Of a stretch of DNA of 64,000 bases, positions 46,197 to 56,201 are shown piece after piece. The first letter of the stretch is position 1. Every line of letters starts with the position of its first letter. Location: contig NC_057005.1 of assembly GCF_000002595.2 (NCBI RefSeq), forward strand, positions 1,033,565-1,097,564, written 5' to 3'. The stretch is from Chlamydomonas reinhardtii. Its lineage: Eukaryota; Chlorophyta; Chlorophyceae; Chlamydomonadales; Chlamydomonadaceae. Under the pieces are notes generated by a model. That model was not told where the DNA came from. It did no database searches and worked only from the letters and a program-made list of their open reading frames with translations. A program made the translations under genes and the position numbers.

Positions 46197-47192
46197 ATGG
46201 TGCAGCTAGACCAAGTCATTGTGAATGGGATAGACTGGGGGATCATTGGCGTGGCGGGCGTGCTGGTGCTCGTGAGTACCGTGGGCGCGTTCCTGTCCTT
46301 CCGCTACTCCTCCTCCAAGCGCCGGCCCGTCGCGCGCGAGTTCAACTACCTCTGGCGCGCGCGCGCCTTCACAGAGGTGCTGGCGGTCGGCTACGCTGCC
46401 TCACACCTCCTGCGCCTCCAGCTGCTGTGGGGACCAGCCTCCATAATCGTGGATGGCGGGCTGCACCCCACCACGCTGTGTCGCGTCTACATAGCCGCCA
46501 CCTACGGCATCTTCGAGCCCGGGTTCCTGCTGCTGGCGCTCTTCGCCTGCCTCTACTCTGTGCAGGGCCGCGACTCGGCTAAGAACCCCAACTTCAACAT
46601 CGTGCTCTTCGCCGCCGGCTTCTCGCTGCCCAGCCTGGCGGCGCAGCTGGTGGCCGCGCTCTTCACGCGCATCTTTGAGCTGGATTACGACGGCAACCAC
46701 ATGCTCGGCATCCTGTTCTCCGCCTACAACGACCAACTGCCACAACACTGCGGCCTGACGGGGCCGGGCGGCGCGCCGCCGCTGCCGGACAGCCCCGTCG
46801 CGGCGCCGTCGGACTGCGCGTTCTGCGTCTTCCCACTGCTGTCCACATTCATCTCCGCCGCCTTCTGCGGCGTCTACCTGCTGGGCTTCCTGGCGGTGAC
46901 GCAGCGCATCATCGGGTCCGTCATCAACAAGGCGCTGGCGCGGCGCGTGCGCGTGCTGCAGGCGCTCACGGTCAGCTGGATCGTGGTCAGCCTGGCGTGC
47001 CGCGGCTGCACGGTGCTGTTTGAGCCCTTCGGGCTGGGGTTCGAGATCCTGCGGGTGGCGCACATGCTGGCGGTGGTGGCGCTGGTGGTGACGCTGGAGT
47101 GGTTCCTGGTGCTGAAACCAGTGTGGGACACGCACGAGGCGGAGCGCACGCTCAAGCGGCTGGAGAAGAACGGCACCGGCCTGCCCATGTGA
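46197..47192 (+). CDS. Intronless multi-pass membrane protein of unknown function
   Basis: A single exon encodes 331 residues. About seven hydrophobic segments are visible, e.g. WGIIGVAGVLVLVSTVGAFLSF, PGFLLLALFACLYSV, IVLFAAGFSLPSLAAQLVAALF, FPLLSTFISAAFCGVYLLGFLAV, ALTVSWIVVSLACRG and MLAVVALVVTLEWFLVL. The C-terminus is charged (THEAERTLKRLEKNG). The layout resembles plant seven-helix proteins with no assigned function, and I cannot name the family. The ATG sits in a good context (GCTGCCATGG), and the open frame extends upstream to 46095 without a convincing earlier start. Absence of introns is unusual beside its intron-rich neighbours. A TGTAA signal lies at 47731. Confidence 0.8.
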   Translation: MVQLDQVIVNGIDWGIIGVAGVLVLVSTVGAFLSFRYSSSKRRPVAREFNYLWRARAFTEVLAVGYAASHLLRLQLLWGPASIIVDGGLHPTTLCRVYIAATYGIFEPGFLLLALFACLYSVQGRDSAKNPNFNIVLFAAGFSLPSLAAQLVAALFTRIFELDYDGNHMLGILFSAYNDQLPQHCGLTGPGGAPPLPDSPVAAPSDCAFCVFPLLSTFISAAFCGVYLLGFLAVTQRIIGSVINKALARRVRVLQALTVSWIVVSLACRGCTVLFEPFGLGFEILRVAHMLAVVALVVTLEWFLVLKPVWDTHEAERTLKRLEKNGTGLPM

Positions 47193-47730
47193 GCTGGGGT
47201 GGGCGCGGGGTCGCTGGGTGGCGACGGGGGCGTCGAGGCTGGGGGCGAGGAAGACGATGTCTGGGGATGACTAAGTAGGGGGCTGTGGACGGGAACAGGA
47301 AGGGAGTGGGCGAGCCGCCGGGGGTCCGGGTGAGGCTCCCGGGTGGCTGGGGCTGGACGCTGGAGTGGGTGCGGGTCAAGGAGCAGAAGCAGAAGGCAGG
47401 CACCGTAGCCACTCATGAGCGAACCTTCATATCAGTGTGTTGATAATGGGTTGCTGACCAGTGCTTGGTGTATTTGCATTTGCCCCGCACAGGCCGCTGC
47501 TTGGACTGCCCAACCCCTTGTATCCCCCGACGGAGATGCACTCCCTACAAGTGGAGTCCACGGAATCGGCGGCGCGGAAGTCAGCCCCAGATGCGGAGTG
47601 TGCATAGCCAGATGTGCGCCCCGATTATGTGCGCCCTCCGACGGCACAAATCGCAGCAAACATGGGTTTAGAACGGTAGTATGGTGTGGTGACTGGGACC
47701 TTGCAGTACCGGTTTCCCAAACGAATGAGG

Positions 47731-47735
47731 TGTAA
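47731..47735 (+). terminator. TGTAA polyadenylation signal for the intronless membrane-protein gene
   Basis: First TGTAA found downstream of the stop at 47192, about 540 nt away. Confidence 0.45.
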
Positions 47736-48714
47736 ACTAGCAAGACGTGAAATGCATGGGATATTTCATGGTATTCCTTTTGTTTGATCACAGTGATCCT
47801 GGATCACGCACATAGTGACATCGGCACGCAACCATCGGCACTGCCTGTGATTCCGGTGTATGAGAGCGGGGCCGCTGTCGGCAGCAACCGTGAAAGCAGT
47901 GGTACGAGGTGAGCAGGTGGCGGGAGATAGTGTGGATGGGTGCCGGAATCATTGACAGCCCGGAGCATCGCTATTTGAGGTACCTGCGTAGTATGCGATA
48001 TGGCAATCCGGCATGCGTATGCGCCACTGCGTACAAGATGGCTGCATGCGGAATCTGAAACAAGCGCTGCCAGCAGCTGGCCATCGGGCGCATCCATGAC
48101 ATTGGTAACTGTGTTTGATCGGCGGTCATAGCCCTACTGGCTAGCGGGTGACATGCATTCGCAAGGTTCGGGAACCCAGTATGCACAGAAGGCAATCCGG
48201 AGGCGCGTTAGCTGCGCGGCGGTCCCTTACTTAGCGAATGTGGAGAGTAGGGCCAGTGGCAATGTCGGCTACAAGTGTAAGGGTTGAGTGAGACCCGCAC
48301 AGGCTTGCATTTGTGCAGCTCTTATATGTTTGCATCTGGTTTACTGCAGTGCACATAGGAACTTGCATAGGGAGCCTGGGAGCAGCAAGGCGCGCAGGTG
48401 GCATGGCCGCGAATTGGGGCATGGAAGGCACAGGAAAGCAGGGCATCCAGCGCTGTGTGTCGCCTCGTTGCCTGCGCTCCAGTGACTTAGACACTCTGGT
48501 GGTGACAAACCCCAGGGCGGAGCGGCAAGAAACGGGCCCCAATGCAGGTCCTCGGGCGAGATTGGGCATTTCCAGGGTCACAGTGTCACATTCTCGCCGC
48601 GTGGGGTTGCATACGGTCCCCGAATCTCGCAAACTACCCCTTCCCGGGGGGGGGCGGGGCGGAGGCCCCCCAAACGCTAAAAGTGAGCATTGTGTGGCCC
48701 TGGATGCCGTGGGC

Positions 48715-48943
48715 TCGTGATGGAACATGGCAAGGGGCAGGAAAGCGTAGTCCCGATGTGTGTGGCTCCCACCCGTGCCCACATAAATGCGTAGCAAGAA
48801 GGGACAAGGCATTGGTGCGTCGTTCGCGCGCTGTTACTGTACCGACGGTAGCTGGCAGGTTGTGGCGATGTTTTGCTGACGCGCATTCCTCACGCTCCGG
48901 GCGCCCGGCCAAGGCGATAGCACCACACAGACTCAATGCGACG
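48715..48943 (-). mobile_element. Short retroposed element with 16-bp target-site duplication
   Basis: A 229-bp insert flanked by direct repeats CCTGGATGCCGTGGGC at 48699-48714 and 48944-48959. On the minus strand it starts GGCGTCGCATTGAGTCTGTG and matches 63200-63422 almost perfectly and 22080-22160 more loosely. The long target duplication points to target-primed retrotransposition, so a SINE-like element or a retroposed transcript fragment is likely. Confidence 0.75.
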
Positions 48944-49079
48944 CCTGGATGCCGTGGGCGAGAACGTGGTTAGGGCCCTTCTCGTGCCAGCGGCGGCGGC
49001 CTAACCCCGGAAGATGCAAGCCCTGCTTGGCTTGCGCCAATGTGCCCAACGTTGTACGGGTTGAACACAGGGTACCCCT

Positions 49080-49084
49080 TTACA
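49080..49084 (-). terminator. TGTAA polyadenylation signal for the exonuclease gene
   Basis: Minus-strand TGTAA about 355 nt downstream of the exonuclease stop. Confidence 0.4.
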
Positions 49085-49169
49085 GAGGAGAGCACGCATG
49101 AGCGAGTGCTGGTACATGTCCGGTCACTCCGGTGTGTGGCTGCGCCACGCACGCGGCCAAGTCGAGCGT

Positions 49170-49362
49170 GCTGGCCACCCCTGACCTCCAGCATGCGGGT
49201 GCGGCAGACGCCCCAGCGCCAGCCGGCACCCAGCCCATCACCTACATCCCCTCCAAGAAGGCCGACCTGAACAAGGACTGGCACTCAACACAATCCCTGA
49301 CTCGTGGCGACGCCAACAATCTCGCACAGCGCGCGACGCCTTTCCCCACCAATCCCGCATAG
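49170..49362 (+). other. Orphan coding-like fragment
   Basis: A plus-strand frame ending TAG at 49362 has strong GC3 codon use (e.g. ITYIPSKKADLNKDW) unlike the surrounding sequence, but no start or splice structure that I could connect. It may be the last exon of an unmodelled gene, a retroposed fragment or chance. Confidence 0.25.
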
Positions 49363-49436
49363 AATGTGCTAAGCGCTGATTCCCCACCAAAGCCTCAGAC
49401 ATTATCGAAACAAAGACGCCTCCTACTCATGTTTCT

Positions 49437-50471
49437 CTATCTCTCAATACCCTCCTCCACCTCCGCACCACCGTCATTGCCACCATCACAGCCATTCGCC
49501 ACGACTGCGTGCCGTGCTCCCGCTGCAGCCGCAGCTTGACTCAGCAGTCGCTGTGTCTCGTACTCCACCATGCAGTCATAGTCCACGTGCCTGACGTACA
49601 AGTCCATGGCAGCACGTGCATCCTCCTCAGGGTCATGTGCGCCCCGACGCGTCTGAATCTGCCGCCCGCCCAGAAACTCCCTTGCCAACACCGCCAACGC
49701 CTTGGACATCCCGCCGCGGCCCTGAAACTTGGGAAACGACATTGTGTCAAATGTCTTCACGCCATGCGCCCGCAGGTCGGCTTCCTCATCAATGCCGAGC
49801 GACTGAAGGTCTTTACTGATGCCGTGACCCACCAGCACCTTGCAGCGGCCCTCCCGCAACAGCGCCAGCAGCTGCTGCTGTACCTCTGCAAGGCAGGGAG
49901 CGTTGCACAGAGCGGCTTCTCTCACACCCCCTACAACCCTGTACCATTTTTTCCCCAAGGCCTCCCCCGAGACCTCGTTCTCCTTGTCAGCCACGCAATC
50001 GCAAGGTTGGGTCTTCAGCTCCGGCGGCAGGCTGATGTACGACTTGAGAGCCGGCGGCGCGGTGCCGAACCGGCCCACGACCGCAACCCAGGTCGCAACG
50101 CTGATGCTTGGAGCCTGCCGCCTTTTGTCGGACCTCTGCTGCCCCTCGCCTGAGGTGTTGCCCACAGGCTCCAGGTGCGTGAACTCCACATCTAGCGCCA
50201 GGACCGCCATAGGTTCGGGCGGACTGGGTTGCGGTAGTGGCGAGACCCCGTGCTCCTCGCAGCGGCCACCGCCTGCGTGCGCTCGGGGCGCTCGGGGCGC
50301 TCGCCACCACGAGGCAGGCTCTTCAACGTATTTGTAGCGGCCATTAAATGGGTGACCGGGGCGAGGGGGGGCCTGCGCACGGACTTGCCTGTGGCATGTG
50401 AAAACGCCCGCACCCTTCTGCCGTCCAATCGCGCGCATGCTGGTTGCCTTATATGGGTTATGGATATACAA
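49437..50471 (-). CDS. DEDDh-family 3'-5' exonuclease (REX/ISG20-like)
   Basis: A single open frame of 344 codons. The exonuclease motifs are in order: Exo I VLALDVEFTHL (Asp and Glu), Exo II LVGHGISKDLQSLGI (Asp), and Exo III AHDPEEDARAAMDLY (His and Asp), with FDTMSFPKF between II and III. This is the arrangement of REXO4/REX4 and ISG20-type enzymes, which trim RNA 3' ends such as those of rRNA precursors. The loop between Exo I and Exo II is longer than usual and holds a Cys-containing segment. The first 87 residues before MAVLALDVEF are not conserved in my view, so the true start may be downstream of 50471, for example at the Met at 50438. Intronless, unlike its neighbours. Confidence 0.78.
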   Translation of the reverse strand: MYIHNPYKATSMRAIGRQKGAGVFTCHRQVRAQAPPRPGHPFNGRYKYVEEPASWWRAPRAPRAHAGGGRCEEHGVSPLPQPSPPEPMAVLALDVEFTHLEPVGNTSGEGQQRSDKRRQAPSISVATWVAVVGRFGTAPPALKSYISLPPELKTQPCDCVADKENEVSGEALGKKWYRVVGGVREAALCNAPCLAEVQQQLLALLREGRCKVLVGHGISKDLQSLGIDEEADLRAHGVKTFDTMSFPKFQGRGGMSKALAVLAREFLGGRQIQTRRGAHDPEEDARAAMDLYVRHVDYDCMVEYETQRLLSQAAAAAGARHAVVANGCDGGNDGGAEVEEGIER

Positions 50472-50647
50472 ACCTAGTAATCATTGGGCGGGCGCTTCAC
50501 GTGCGTTGCAATATCGGAATCATTAAGCGTAATTTTCGTGTCCCATTGCCGGACGGCAGCGCGGTGCCCTGCTAGTTTTCCCTCCTCTGCGAGGTCAGAA
50601 AGCTTATATTTTACATTTTAGCAAGGTTGCGCTACACATACATTGTG

Positions 50648-53600
50648 ATGGCGTCTCGCGGCCTCTTTGCCGCCTTGTGCGCTGCGTGCCTCGCGGTCGC
50701 AAGCGCGGCGCCCCTCCGCAACTCTGCGGACTGCGTGAACGTTGATCTTCTGAAGGTCACCGGCGTGAATGTCTTCCCCACGACGCGCCAAATTTCGTCG
50801 AGCTCCGTGCAGTTCCTCCAGGACCGCACCACGGTGAGCCCTTCGCGAGCAGCTTAAGCCAAACAATGCATGCCCACAAAATGGAAGTGTCATGAAGCCC
50901 ACGGCACCATCATCGCGTATTGACCGCCGCCGAAATGGTTATGCAGGTTTCGGTGGCTCAGAACTTCGAGGTCTCCTACTACAGCACCTTCAAGGTGAAA
51001 ATTTCAGAATGCCGAAGGCGTCATGCGTCAATTGAAAAGGGGCTATTCGAACATGGACAAGGCCGGGGGGTTTCGGTACTGGGAAGGGTGTGAGCGTAAG
51101 GACTGTTCATACCTGCAGTGAAGCTGCGCTGTCACAAGCTTCACCGCAAGGAGGGTAGCTGTAAGATGGCCACAGGGAGGGGGAGGGCGCACTGCATGGT
51201 ACGACAAAAGGAGCCGGCCGCACGAATCCTAGGGGCACCGCTGATTTTTAGGTGGGCACCGTTGATGGATGTGTGCATCTCGGGCGCTATCGCACTATCG
51301 ACGATGCGGTGCGGACCGGGGGCGGCGCGACCTGGTTTGGGTTTTAGTTGGGCGCTGTCACAGCATGCGCGCTTCTGGCGCGATTCGGTGTTTGCTTCGA
51401 CAGCAAAAAGGCTCGATACATGTCCGACATATGGGGTTTGTACGGGGAACGTGCGTCTGCGTGCGCGTATTCAGACTGGGTTTTGGAGCTTACGAGCGAT
51501 GTGGCCGGCTACCATTCACAAATCCGGCTGACATGGTAGCCGCGAACACGGCGGAGCCAGGCGTACCGCCTCATGCAGTGCCAGCTCGTGACGCTGGAAG
51601 CCCTGCCCAACCCGCTTTGCCCCCGGGCATCCTGCACTGCTCGTTGCTGCTTTGCATATCCACCATGCGCAGTCTCCTTGCCTCCTTGCTTGACTCGTCC
51701 AAGACCCGACCCACATCCAACCCCCATCACGCGCCCCATCACTCACAGGTGGTGACCAACCTGTACACCTTCGCCAAGGAGACGTACGTGCTGTACCAGT
51801 GCGGCACGGCCGCCCCCAACCCCGCTGACTACGGCCTGCCTGCCGCCACCAAGGTGCTGGCGGTGCCGCTGACGGCCGTGTCCGTGCAGGACACCACCGT
51901 GCTCAACTTCATGGTGCGCAGGGGTGCAGCGTTGTCCTCCGTCTGCTTGCTTGGGAACACGGTCCATCGTGCCTGTGCGGTGCACATGCGTTGTGGGTCC
52001 CACCTCACAGCACAGCACTGCCATGCCGGTAACTGTTACTGTAAGCCGGCTCGCCGCCACACTTCGCCCGATGGGTTCTTTCTTTGTGTTTGTGCCACCT
52101 GCAGAAAATCCTCAACGTGCTGGACCGCGTGGCGTACGTCACCCCTTACGCCGTGGAGCCTTGCATGCAGGCGCTGGCGGGCGGCAGTGAGTGGCGGGCG
52201 CGGGGGGCCGCGGGGGCGGGGGATAGTGGGGGATAGCGTGTCGCTGCCAGGGCGTTGCGGGGCGCCTGAGAGAGGGGTTGGCGATAGTTAGTCATACATA
52301 GACTCAGGGTAGGGGCGCAAAGACGAGGTTGGAAGGCGGGCATGTGGGTGGAAGATGTGCGTGCCTTGCACAATTCAGGCGTTGCAAACCGACAGGCGTT
52401 GCAGGCACACCCGCAAAGCTAAACCTTATGCTTTGCTTAGACTCACCCGGGGCATTAATGCAATGCCGTGTTGTTGCCGTTTCGTCATCTCAGGCTGCAA
52501 CCGCACCTCTGACAACGCGGTTGCCGACAAGATTGACGGCAAGTTCGTGGGCTTCAGCGTCAAGCCCAGCGATCCCCAGGCGATCACCTTCACGTAAGCT
52601 CCACCTCCCGATGCCTGTGCTGACGCCGTTTCTACTGCTTAGCAACTTGCTTGCATGTGGAGTTGCATCCGCATTGAACCCGCCCGCGTACAAATTGCAA
52701 GCTGCGTACACCCGCACACCTCGCTCACCTCCCGCTGCTTCTGTTCCTGAACACGCCGCTCCTGAACACGCCGCTCATGCGCTGGCCTAACCCAACCGCC
52801 ACCGCTCCTTCCAACAATCTCCTCCGCCTGCAGCGCCACCGCTGACCCGGGCCCGCTAAACCGCGCCGAGTACATCAAGTACGTGGCCACCTTCTTCAAC
52901 CGCGAGGCCGCCGCCAACACCGCCTTCAACGCTATCGTGTCGGCCTACAACGCCAACAAGCAGCTGGCTGCCACCTACCTGTCCAAGAACTCTGGTGAGC
53001 CGAGGGCGTGGGAAAGGGAAGCAGGACGGGGCAGAGCCGGTGCGGCGTGAAGTCAAAGCAGGTACGACCGGCATTAGGTTGCTAGGTCACGTGCCTGGGG
53101 TGCGCGATGGTTGCCGATGCTGTCGACACCCGCATTCGCTTCACGATCTCTGCGTGCTGTGCGCCACTTCCTAATAAATCCCGCAGCCGTCAGCCCGCTG
53201 GTTGCTTGGATCTACTACCAGCCCAAGTACGACAGCGCCACCTACAAGGCGCCCGAGCAGGTGGTGCTGTACTTCAACGCCTACCGCCGGCAGTACGTGC
53301 AGGTACGCAAACGTGCGACATCCCTGAGCGATATTCGAATCATAACTGTCGCGCGAGTGCTTCCCACTCATTGTCCCCTGTCTCTCGATTTTGATGATTT
53401 TGTCGGCGACGGGACATCCCAAACTACGCAAAATCCCTCTTGACGGCTGTTGCCCCCGCAGGACGCCGGCGGCCGCCTGCACGACCTGGCCGCGCTGAAC
53501 GCGCAGTACGGCAACAACAACACCATCACCGTGTCGGGCAGCCAGCTGGTGTTCACCGACCTGCCCAACACGCTGCCGGTGCTGCGCACCATCCTGGCCA

Positions 53601-54767
53601 GCGTGGATGTGGTCATTGACGAGTCCTTCTACGGTGCGTGGGCGCGGGCGTGTGGTGCGTGTGGCGTGCAGCGCGTGTTTGAGAGGGTGACATGCTGGTA
53701 CACGCGGCTAGGCACGGGGCGTTTTTGGGTGTCGATGCGTCCAGGGTATGACACACGGGCCGTTGCCATAGGCATAGCCATGGGTGCCTCCTCGCCCAAT
53801 GCTTACAGTTTCTGCGCAGCCTTGCCTTACTACTTTTTCCGTGCTTGCGCCGTGTCCTCGCAGACGGCAAGAACCCCACGCAGATCACGCTGGACGACTT
53901 CCGCGCCCTGTACGGCCTGACCGACGCCGCCGCCCTGACCGATCTCAAGTTCCTGGCCAACCAGCGCCTGCTGCGCCTGGACGGCAGCGCCAACCCCGGC
54001 GGCACCACCGCCTGGTTTGAGGAGGCCGTCGCGCGCCCCGACATTGTGGGTCCCACGCGCGTCGACGACGTGGGCAGATTGCGGCTGTTAGATTGTGCTG
54101 TGAGGCTAGGTTGCAACCGGCACCGGCAACCCTTGTCTCGCCCCCACATGCTGCCTGCCGCCCGCCTGCTCCCCTCCCGCCCCCTCACCCTACCCCACCC
54201 CAATCGCACACACGCCCACAGGTCCTGCACGACCTGGTGTCGGCCTTCCTGCCCAACGCCCTGCTGTCCATTGGCGACACCGTGCCCGCCAAGCTGGTCC
54301 GCAACATGTTCGCCTCCAACCCCGGCCGCGTGGTGCTGTCGTCCGCCGCGCAGTGCCCGGCCGCGCAGGCCACCTGCGGCGCACCCGCCTCGCCCGTCTG
54401 CCCCGCCGTCTACCTGTAAGTTGGCGAGATAGGCGCTGTGTGTGCGCGCTGCTGTTGTGGGCTCTTCTTTAGCGGGCAAACTAAAGCAGGTGCTGTGATG
54501 TATCCCTGGCCTCTTGTGCTCCACTGCATAGCCGCCCTTAACAACTCCTCTGCCGTCGATCCATCCCTGATTCCTGTTCACAGGGACTGCCAGGGCCGCC
54601 TGACTGCCGCCACTGACAGCCAGCCGTGCGCCCCGAGCTGCTCCGCCAGCCCCAGCAACAACGCCCCAAACGGGGCGGGCGGCGCCGCGTCCCGCGCCGC
54701 CGCCCAGCCCCTTCTGCTGGTCGCCCTCCTGGTCGCGGCCCTGGCCGTGCTGGGCTGGGGCCTGTAA
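50648..54767 (+). CDS. Secreted periplasmic-binding-like protein, probably GPI-anchored
   Basis: Eleven exons, 529 residues: 50648-50833, 50947-50994, 51749-51913, 52105-52186, 52494-52593, 52834-52994, 53187-53302, 53462-53633, 53864-54045, 54222-54415, 54584-54767. A signal peptide (MASRGLFAALCAACLAVASA) leads into a domain resembling the bacterial substrate-binding (TroA/FepB-like) fold: NFEVSYYSTFKVVTNL, YVLYQCGTAAP, AVPLTAVSVQDTTVLNF and DRVAYVTPYAVEPC. A second lobe holds VAWIYYQPKYD and a late FYADGKNPTQITLDDF segment. Cys-rich and Ser/Asn-rich linkers follow, and the C-terminus is a hydrophobic stretch (PLLLVALLVAALAVLGWGL) after small residues, as in GPI-anchored proteins. Eukaryotic members usually have no ABC transporter partner encoded nearby, and none is here. 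A surface metal- or siderophore-binding role is a guess from the fold. Confidence 0.78.
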
Positions 54768-55484
54768 GCGCCCCGCCTCCCAGGCGGTGAGGGCGGATGG
54801 CAGCCGCGTCTCGCGGTTGCGAGATCCCTTCAACAACGGACTGGCTTGCTTGTTGCGTAGCACGCATGGCCGGGTATGCGTGTCTACAAAGTTGTATGTT
54901 GAGGATGTGTGTGCGGTGATTATACAGTATACTACGGACTCACTCGTGTGTTTGGTCAAGGGGGGTTCTTGTAGCGTCACAGCTCGGGGTACGCCTCTGG
55001 CGTGCGACGTGGCTGGGTGCACTGGCGTTGCTTGGGAGGCGTGCGGCATAGCGGATGTTTGTGTCAGCCTGTGAGCCGCCGGGGAGTGCAACCCCACTCG
55101 CCTCACAGTGTCATGTGATCCTCAGCGTGTGGACAGGGCCACATGCGCGCACGGTGGATGTATGTGACAATGCATATGCCGTAGTTATTCATGAACCACC
55201 CGGCTTTTGCCCGGAGGTGTTGTCGTTTTTGCTTTCGTGTGTTTGCGTGGGGTATCGTGAAACGCCATTTCAGTGCTAGCTGCAGCTACTTGATTTGTGA
55301 AGTGCCTGTGAGCAGCCCGCCCAGATGGCGAGAGCTGCTTGGAGTCAGGTAGTGTCACTGTGGGTATTTGCGCAGCGAGCTCACGCGGGCAGAAGTGCCT
55401 TGTGCCTCCTGTAGGTAGACGGTGGTCCCGCGGTCTCATGACTAACTGAAAGGTGCGGCGTGGCGGGTGGCCGTGTGGAGGGCC

Positions 55485-55489
55485 TGTAA
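55485..55489 (+). terminator. TGTAA polyadenylation signal candidate for the binding-protein gene
   Basis: First TGTAA found after the one that overlaps the stop codon, about 720 nt downstream. Confidence 0.3.
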
Positions 55490-56125
55490 CAACAACAACA
55501 CGCCGCGAGGGGGGAGGTCACGCACCTGTGGTGCGCGTTCACACTGTCTTTTGTAATACCAGGCCTTATGTTGTCGACGACAACATAATCCAACAATTAA
55601 AGTCGGGCGGGCCCTTCTCCCGGGTTGGCTGGACAGTGACAGGGCCCCGGCGAGGGTGGGCTGTAAGACCAGACCTCAAGTATCCTCGTATTGTCAAAGT
55701 GGACCATGTTGGTGGTGTGCTAGTCATGAAACGGAACGCAGTATGTCAACGGCTGTGGGCCCAACATGCGTGCCGGCAGCGAGCGGCAAGGAGCCACGCC
55801 AGCTTGCAGGGCATGCGCAACATCCCACGACGCCGAGTCCCGTTTCAGGACCGAATCCCCCGCAAACAATAGAACATTGCTGTATTACATAGGCCACGCA
55901 CGCTTAGTTGAGGTAGCCGACTGTAGGTAGGGCAGGAGGCCGGGCAGCTGAAGCGCTTTGCCGCGGATTTGCGTCGAACGAGCCCCGCTCCACGCAGGCC
56001 TGACATACCCTACAATTTGCGAACCTAATTAGCTGCGCGACCGCCAGGCGCAAGCAATCGAGCGGGCCCTTGCCAGTTGCTGCCTGCGGAGTCCTCACCC
56101 GTTCTCCGCGCTCGCGAGCTCTCAT

Positions 56126-56132
56126 TTATATT
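56126..56132 (+). promoter_or_regulatory. TATA element for the GRAM-domain gene
   Basis: TTTATATTT lies just before the first in-frame ATG at 56139. Transcription would start around 56155, which excludes that ATG and supports the start at 56202. Confidence 0.45.
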
Positions 56133-56201
56133 TTTCTGATGCAGGCAGAAAGTAGCGGTGACGGCAGCTCGTTTGTAAACATAAACTCAGAAGTAGAAAA
56201 C

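Larger units (their letters stand above)
47193..49436. other. Intergenic with a retroposed element and an orphan coding-like patch
   Basis: Contains the 3' UTR of the membrane-protein gene, a short element at 48715-48943, and a coding-like fragment near 49170-49362. The rest shows nothing recognisable. Confidence 0.5.
54768..56201. other. Intergenic
   Basis: Contains the 3' UTR of the binding-protein gene, with a TGTAA at 55485, and the leader of the GRAM gene. An open frame at 55453-55872 has no family features and was not called. Confidence 0.4.

Noticed and set aside
55453-55872. 139-codon plus-strand frame
   Set aside because: No domain, no splice context and mixed codon use. Not enough to call a gene.
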